Shown: positions 5,801 to 8,855 of the stretch, piece by piece
How positions within the stretch are numbered: position 1 is the first letter of the stretch
How the letters are laid out: every line of letters begins with the position of its first letter
DNA from: DATFXF01 sp035258565
GTDB taxonomy: Bacteria; Acidobacteriota; Terriglobia; Acidiferrales; UBA7541
Direction of reading: 5' to 3'
Assembly: GCA_035258565.1 (NCBI GenBank)
Contig: DATFXF010000372.1
Coordinates: forward strand, 1 to 8,855
DNA: 8,855 bases
Made by a program: the position numbers and the translations under genes
The notes under the pieces: model-generated
The model's database searches: none
Seen by the model: only the letters and a program-made list of their open reading frames with translations
Told to the model about the DNA's origin: nothing

Positions 5801-7808
5801 GAGGGGCTTCGATTCCCAATAATTGAAGCGCGCTTACGAGCTGGCGCTCGACGAGCCTGGTGAGTAGTAAGAGGAAAGCCCTCTTCTGTTCATCCTCTTC
5901 CGAAAGAACATGATGCTGGTGATAGAAATTGTTGAAGGCCTGGGCGAGCTGGAAGACAAACTTGGCGACGAACGCGGGCTCCTGGGCCGCCACGGCGGCC
6001 TCGACTGCGGTGCCCAGTGACCCGGCCAAAAGGATCAGTTCCCAGAGGTCGTTTCCGCTTGGAGCTGCGAGGAAGCGATTCACGCTCGGCAGTGCGCGGC
6101 GTCTCTCCCTCTCCTCGCTATCCGTGGAAGTGCCTTCCGCCTTTCCGAGCGACTGCTCTTCTTGTTCCGCCCATTTGCGGAGGATGTTCCGCGCGCGGAC
6201 GGCGGCATACTGGCAATAGGGACCAGCCTCGCCCTCGAAGCTGAGGGCGTCCTTGAAGTCGAAGGCGATCACCGTGGTGCGCGTGTACTTGAGCAGGAAG
6301 TAGCGCAGCGCGCCAATGGCAATGTCGTGAGAGATGGCTGCCCGCTCGGACTCCGGTGCTTGCGCGTGCCGCTGGTCCACTTCCGCGCGGGCCGCGGCTT
6401 CGAGCTTGTCGAGTAGGTCGTCCGCCTTCACGCCCAGTCCTTTGCGACCGCTGACTTCGACGTAGCTTCGTTGAGCCTCTTCGGCGGAGAGCGTGTAGCC
6501 CATTTCGCCGGCGCAGCGCGGCGTGAGCGCAACGACCTCGTAGCTGAAGTGAATTGAGCGATCCGCCTGGGCGCCGAAGCCCAGCGCGCGTAGGCCCATC
6601 ACAACAACGTTTTGCAAATAGGCCTGGCGCGTATCGATGACGTTGTAGACTTGCTCACCCTTGCCGAAGGCGGGCGCGTTCGGTACCCCGCCGTTCGTGC
6701 AGGTGGCCCAGACCGTGTGCCCGCTCGGATGCGTGTGGAATGGTGCGTAGCGAAAATCGCGGCCCAACAGGCCGAATTTCCAGAGCTGGTACGCGATATC
6801 TTTGCCGACGTATGTGACCGTGCCATTCGAGCGCACAATAATCTTCGCGTCCTCCTCATCGGCCGCTTCTTCGCTGGCTTGCTCGGCTGCACCTGCGGCC
6901 GCCACGTGCATGACCCAGCAGCCTGCATTCTTGCCCGCGGTGGCCCTGCGGATCGCGCCGCGCTCGCGCAACAACCGGAACGCGGCATCCCAGAATTGGA
7001 GCCCAAGGATCTCGCTTTCGCGCGGCAGCAGGTCGTACTCGACGCCCAGCCGCTCCATGGTGCGCAGGTGGCAGCGCACAATCGCGGTGGAGACCACTTC
7101 GGCGATCTCCGATGCGGCGCCCTGGTGCTCTTCGATGGCTTTCAGCGTCTCGGCGCGGAGAGCCGGCCGGGACGGGTCTTCTTCGAAAAACTGCGTCACG
7201 CGCACGTAGAGGTCCCAACAGAAGTAGTCGAATCGCGGCTGGTCCGCCCGCGCGCGCACGGCGGCGGGTGAGCTCTTCTCCAGCTGCTGGAAGCCCACCA
7301 CGACGTCCGCCACCTGGACACCGGTGTTGTCAATGTAGTTCTGCACCTCGACACGGTGGCCGGTATGGCGCAACAACCGCACGAACGTGTCGCCCAGCGC
7401 AGCATTGCGCAGGTGGCCAATGTGGGCTGCCTTGTTTGGATTGATGTTCGTGTGCTCGACGATGTTCTTGGGCGCGTCGGGTGGCGCGGTGGCGCCTTCG
7501 TGGCCTGCGCGCCCGATGGCGGCCTCGAAAAATGCGGCCCGGTCCAGGAAGGCATTGATATACCCGCCCCCAGCCACTTCGAACCGCTGGACGCCTTCTA
7601 TCTGACCCAGCTCGCCGACGATTTCCTGCGCGATTTGTCGCGGCGCGCGCCGCAGGCGCCTCGCCAGTTCGAAGCACACCGGTGAGGCCATTTCGCCCAG
7701 CTCGATGCGCGGGGGTCGCTCGGTGGCCACGTGCGTATCCAAGTTGTAGCGCCGGCGGATGAACTCGCGGAGGGCTTCGCGAAGGCGGGCTTCCAGAATG
7801 TTGTACAA
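5790..7808 (-). CDS. argS: Arginyl-tRNA synthetase
   Basis: This 672-aa class I synthetase attaches arginine to tRNA-Arg. It shows the N-terminal Add-1-type domain (about 1-110) and the HIGH motif at 129-132 within NPNKAAHIGHLRN. YIDNTGVQVADVV (158-170) and TYVGKDIAYQLWKFGLL (332-348) follow. The SGRKG segment (453-457) stands where the KMSKS loop is expected; ArgRS enzymes often deviate here. The C-terminal DALR anticodon-binding domain starts near YCQYAAVRARN (531-541) and includes QAFNNFYHQHHVL (623-635). Residues about 303-321 form an Ala/Glu-rich insertion and 551-573 a charged linker. The start is a TTG at 7808, supported by AAGGAG four bases upstream (7813-7818); the next in-frame Met (M40) would remove much of the first domain. 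It converges on pepA and diverges from the sirtuin gene. Confidence 0.96.
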   Translation of the reverse strand: MYNILEARLREALREFIRRRYNLDTHVATERPPRIELGEMASPVCFELARRLRRAPRQIAQEIVGELGQIEGVQRFEVAGGGYINAFLDRAAFFEAAIGRAGHEGATAPPDAPKNIVEHTNINPNKAAHIGHLRNAALGDTFVRLLRHTGHRVEVQNYIDNTGVQVADVVVGFQQLEKSSPAAVRARADQPRFDYFCWDLYVRVTQFFEEDPSRPALRAETLKAIEEHQGAASEIAEVVSTAIVRCHLRTMERLGVEYDLLPRESEILGLQFWDAAFRLLRERGAIRRATAGKNAGCWVMHVAAAGAAEQASEEAADEEDAKIIVRSNGTVTYVGKDIAYQLWKFGLLGRDFRYAPFHTHPSGHTVWATCTNGGVPNAPAFGKGEQVYNVIDTRQAYLQNVVVMGLRALGFGAQADRSIHFSYEVVALTPRCAGEMGYTLSAEEAQRSYVEVSGRKGLGVKADDLLDKLEAAARAEVDQRHAQAPESERAAISHDIAIGALRYFLLKYTRTTVIAFDFKDALSFEGEAGPYCQYAAVRARNILRKWAEQEEQSLGKAEGTSTDSEERERRRALPSVNRFLAAPSGNDLWELILLAGSLGTAVEAAVAAQEPAFVAKFVFQLAQAFNNFYHQHHVLSEEDEQKRAFLLLLTRLVERQLVSALQLLGIEAPQKM

Positions 7809-7812
7809 GACT

Positions 7813-7818
7813 CTCCTT
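7813..7818 (-). promoter_or_regulatory. Ribosome binding site deciding the argS TTG start
   Basis: AAGGAG on the minus strand lies four bases before the TTG codon at 7808. There is no ATG or GTG nearby in frame, so this site is the main evidence for the TTG start. Confidence 0.75.
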
Positions 7819-7838
7819 GCGCGATTCGGAAACGTCGG

Positions 7839-7867
7839 ATTCTAGCGAATCTGTTGGAGCCAGTCAA
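7839..7867 (-). promoter_or_regulatory. Sigma70-type promoter of argS
   Basis: On the minus strand TTGACT (7862-7867) and TAGAAT (7839-7844) are separated by 17 bp, each matching 5 of 6 consensus bases. The predicted start near 7832 gives a leader of about 24 nt containing the AAGGAG site. The -10 box lies within an imperfect palindrome (GATTC, TAGC, GAATC; 7838-7851), and another GATTCG is found at 7823-7828. Confidence 0.75.
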
Positions 7868-7898
7868 AGAACCCGACAAACTCACCAGCCGACGCCAT

Positions 7899-7927
7899 TT
7901 GACACCACCGGGCAGCGCGACTAGTAT
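7899..7927 (+). promoter_or_regulatory. Sigma70-type promoter of the sirtuin-larC operon
   Basis: A perfect -35 TTGACA (7899-7904) and TAGTAT (7922-7927, 4 of 6) are separated by 17 bp. The -10 box ends 7 nt before the TTG start codon at 7935, so the transcript would begin at or next to the codon. It is back to back with the argS promoter; the two -35 boxes are 31 bp apart. Confidence 0.65.
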
Positions 7928-7934
7928 CAGTTTT

Positions 7935-8690
7935 TTGAGTCGACCATCGTCCCAACAACTCCTGAGTCTGGTTGCTCAGGCCAGAGCATGGGTCGCGGAG
8001 GCTCGGGCCGTGGCGGTGTTAACCGGAGCGGGAGTCTCGGCCGAGAGCGGTGTGCCGACGTTCCGCGGCGCTGACGGGCTGTGGAACAACCATCGAGCTG
8101 AGGAGCTGGCCACGCCGGCGGCCTTCGCGCGCGACCCGAAGCTGGTCTGGGAATGGTATGACTGGCGGCGCACGGTCGTGGCTGGCGCCCAACCCAATAC
8201 CGGGCACCGGGCGCTCGCCGAGCTCGAGCGGCGCAAGCTGAATTTCTGGCTGATCACCCAAAACGTTGATGGCCTGCACGAGCGCGCTGGGAGTCGCCGA
8301 CTCATCCACTTGCACGGCGATATCTGGCGTTTGCGCTGTGTGGGATGCGGGAGGGAGGAGCAGAACGTTCAAGTGCCGATGGAGCCGCTGCCGCCGGGGT
8401 GCCCGTGCGGCGGCTTGATGCGGCCCGGGGTGGTGTGGTTCGGCGAACCGCTGCCGGCCGAGGCGCTGGAGGCCGCGCTCCGGGCGTCCCGCCGCGCTGA
8501 TCTTTTCCTGGTGCTGGGTACCTCTGCGGTGGTTTACCCTGCGGCGGCCCTGCCGCGGATGGCCCTGGAGCACGGTGCGCGGCTTATCGAAGTGAATCTG
8601 GAGCCCACAGAACTGAGTTCGGCGGCGGACATCTCTTTGCACGGCAAGATCGGGGAGTTGCTCCCGCAAATCGTCGAGGGGGCCTGGTGA
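7935..8690 (+). CDS. cobB: NAD-dependent protein deacylase, class III sirtuin (CobB/SIRT5-like)
   Basis: This 251-aa Sir2-family enzyme removes acyl groups from lysines using NAD+. It has GAGVSAESG (31-39), PTFRG (41-45), QNVDGLH (109-115) and the catalytic H127 in HLHG. Zinc ligands C135, C138, C156 and C158 are present, as are RPGVVWFGE (163-171) and the GTS motif (195-197). Y75 and R78 (WYDWRR) match the Tyr/Arg pair that binds acidic acyl groups in SIRT5 and E. coli CobB, so desuccinylase/demalonylase activity is likely besides deacetylation. I chose the TTG at 7935 because it leaves about 30 residues before the GAG motif, as in related sirtuins. There is no in-frame ATG in this region, and longer forms would run through the promoter into argS. 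No Shine-Dalgarno site is seen. The stop overlaps the larC start. Confidence 0.93.
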   Translation: MSRPSSQQLLSLVAQARAWVAEARAVAVLTGAGVSAESGVPTFRGADGLWNNHRAEELATPAAFARDPKLVWEWYDWRRTVVAGAQPNTGHRALAELERRKLNFWLITQNVDGLHERAGSRRLIHLHGDIWRLRCVGCGREEQNVQVPMEPLPPGCPCGGLMRPGVVWFGEPLPAEALEAALRASRRADLFLVLGTSAVVYPAAALPRMALEHGARLIEVNLEPTELSSAADISLHGKIGELLPQIVEGAW

Positions 8691-8855
8691 AAGTCGCCTA
8701 TTTCGACTGCTTCTCCGGAATCAGTGGTGACATGGTGCTGGGCGCGCTGGTGGATGCCGGTTGCGACCTGGCTCGCCTCGAAGCCGAGCTGCGTCGGTTG
8801 GCGGTCACCGGGTGGAGTATTTCTGCTGAGAAGGTGAGGCGTGGCGGGCTCGCGG
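8687..8855 (+). CDS. larC: LarC, nickel-pincer cofactor biosynthesis protein (N-terminal part, cut by the window end)
   Basis: Only the first 56 codons are present. The N-terminus YFDCFSGISGDM (5-16) followed by LGALVDAG (18-25) is the strongly conserved start of LarC (former DUF111). LarC is the CTP-dependent enzyme that inserts nickel into the pyridinium dithiocarboxylate cofactor first found in lactate racemase. The GTG start overlaps the sirtuin TGA in a GTGA junction and has a GAGGGG site five bases upstream (8676-8681), so it is probably translationally coupled to the sirtuin gene. larB and larE, the other two enzymes of the pathway, are not visible and could lie further right. Confidence 0.93.
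   Translation, partial: MKVAYFDCFSGISGDMVLGALVDAGCDLARLEAELRRLAVTGWSISAEKVRRGGLA

Noticed and set aside
5737..5802. A 21-codon open frame starting in an ATGA overlap with the pepA stop
   Set aside because: It ends inside the 3' end of argS, has no clear ribosome site and no recognisable features, and overlaps the possible terminator; chance is the simplest explanation.
7731..7934. N-terminal extension of the sirtuin from an ATG at 7731
   Set aside because: The extra 68 residues would be antisense to the start of argS and run through both promoters; family alignment places the start near the TTG at 7935.

Overview
The window looks like chromosomal DNA of a GC-rich Gram-negative bacterium, most probably an Acidobacteriota (Terriglobia-like) member. 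The taxonomic guess rests on the style of an outer-membrane secretin lipoprotein with TPR repeats and a C-terminal cohesin-like domain, followed by two GspG-like pseudopilins. No marker gene here proves the phylum. There are no transposases, phage genes, CRISPR arrays or abrupt compositional breaks. Most of the window is housekeeping, and the secretin/pseudopilin block is the most distinctive part.

Left part (1-370): a complete initiator tRNA-fMet(CAU) gene on the minus strand, with its own near-consensus promoter (-35 TTGACG, 17-bp spacer, -10 TATGAT) and a strong hairpin terminator. A short direct repeat flanks this transcription unit. The 210 bp between the tRNA and the last pseudopilin gene hold hairpins that may end the pseudopilin transcript.

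Secretin block (368-3614, minus strand): a three-gene operon is read toward the tRNA, consisting of a secretin lipoprotein (762 aa) and then two GspG-like pseudopilins (162 and 148 aa). Together they could supply the outer-membrane pore and pseudopilus parts of a type II secretion or type IV pilus-like machine. The ATPase, platform protein and prepilin peptidase are not here.

Central plus-strand operon (3728-5740): smpB (trans-translation, GTG start) is followed 6 bp later by pepA (M17 leucyl aminopeptidase). The first helps tag stalled polypeptides for degradation and the second trims peptides, so a shared peptide-turnover theme is plausible. The intergenic region 3615-3727 carries divergent promoters for the secretin and for smpB.

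Right part: argS (minus strand, TTG start) converges on pepA with 49 bp between the stop codons and a possible terminator there. argS diverges from a class III sirtuin gene (TTG start, cobB-like). The sirtuin stop codon overlaps the GTG start of larC (nickel-pincer cofactor synthesis), which runs off the window. A clear sigma70-type promoter is visible for each direction.

The most notable pattern beyond gene content is the position of promoters. For the tRNA, smpB and the sirtuin, the -10 hexamer ends only 5-8 nt before the first base of the tRNA or start codon, and neither protein gene has a visible Shine-Dalgarno sequence. This predicts leaderless or nearly leaderless transcripts. argS, by contrast, has a normal short leader with an AAGGAG site.
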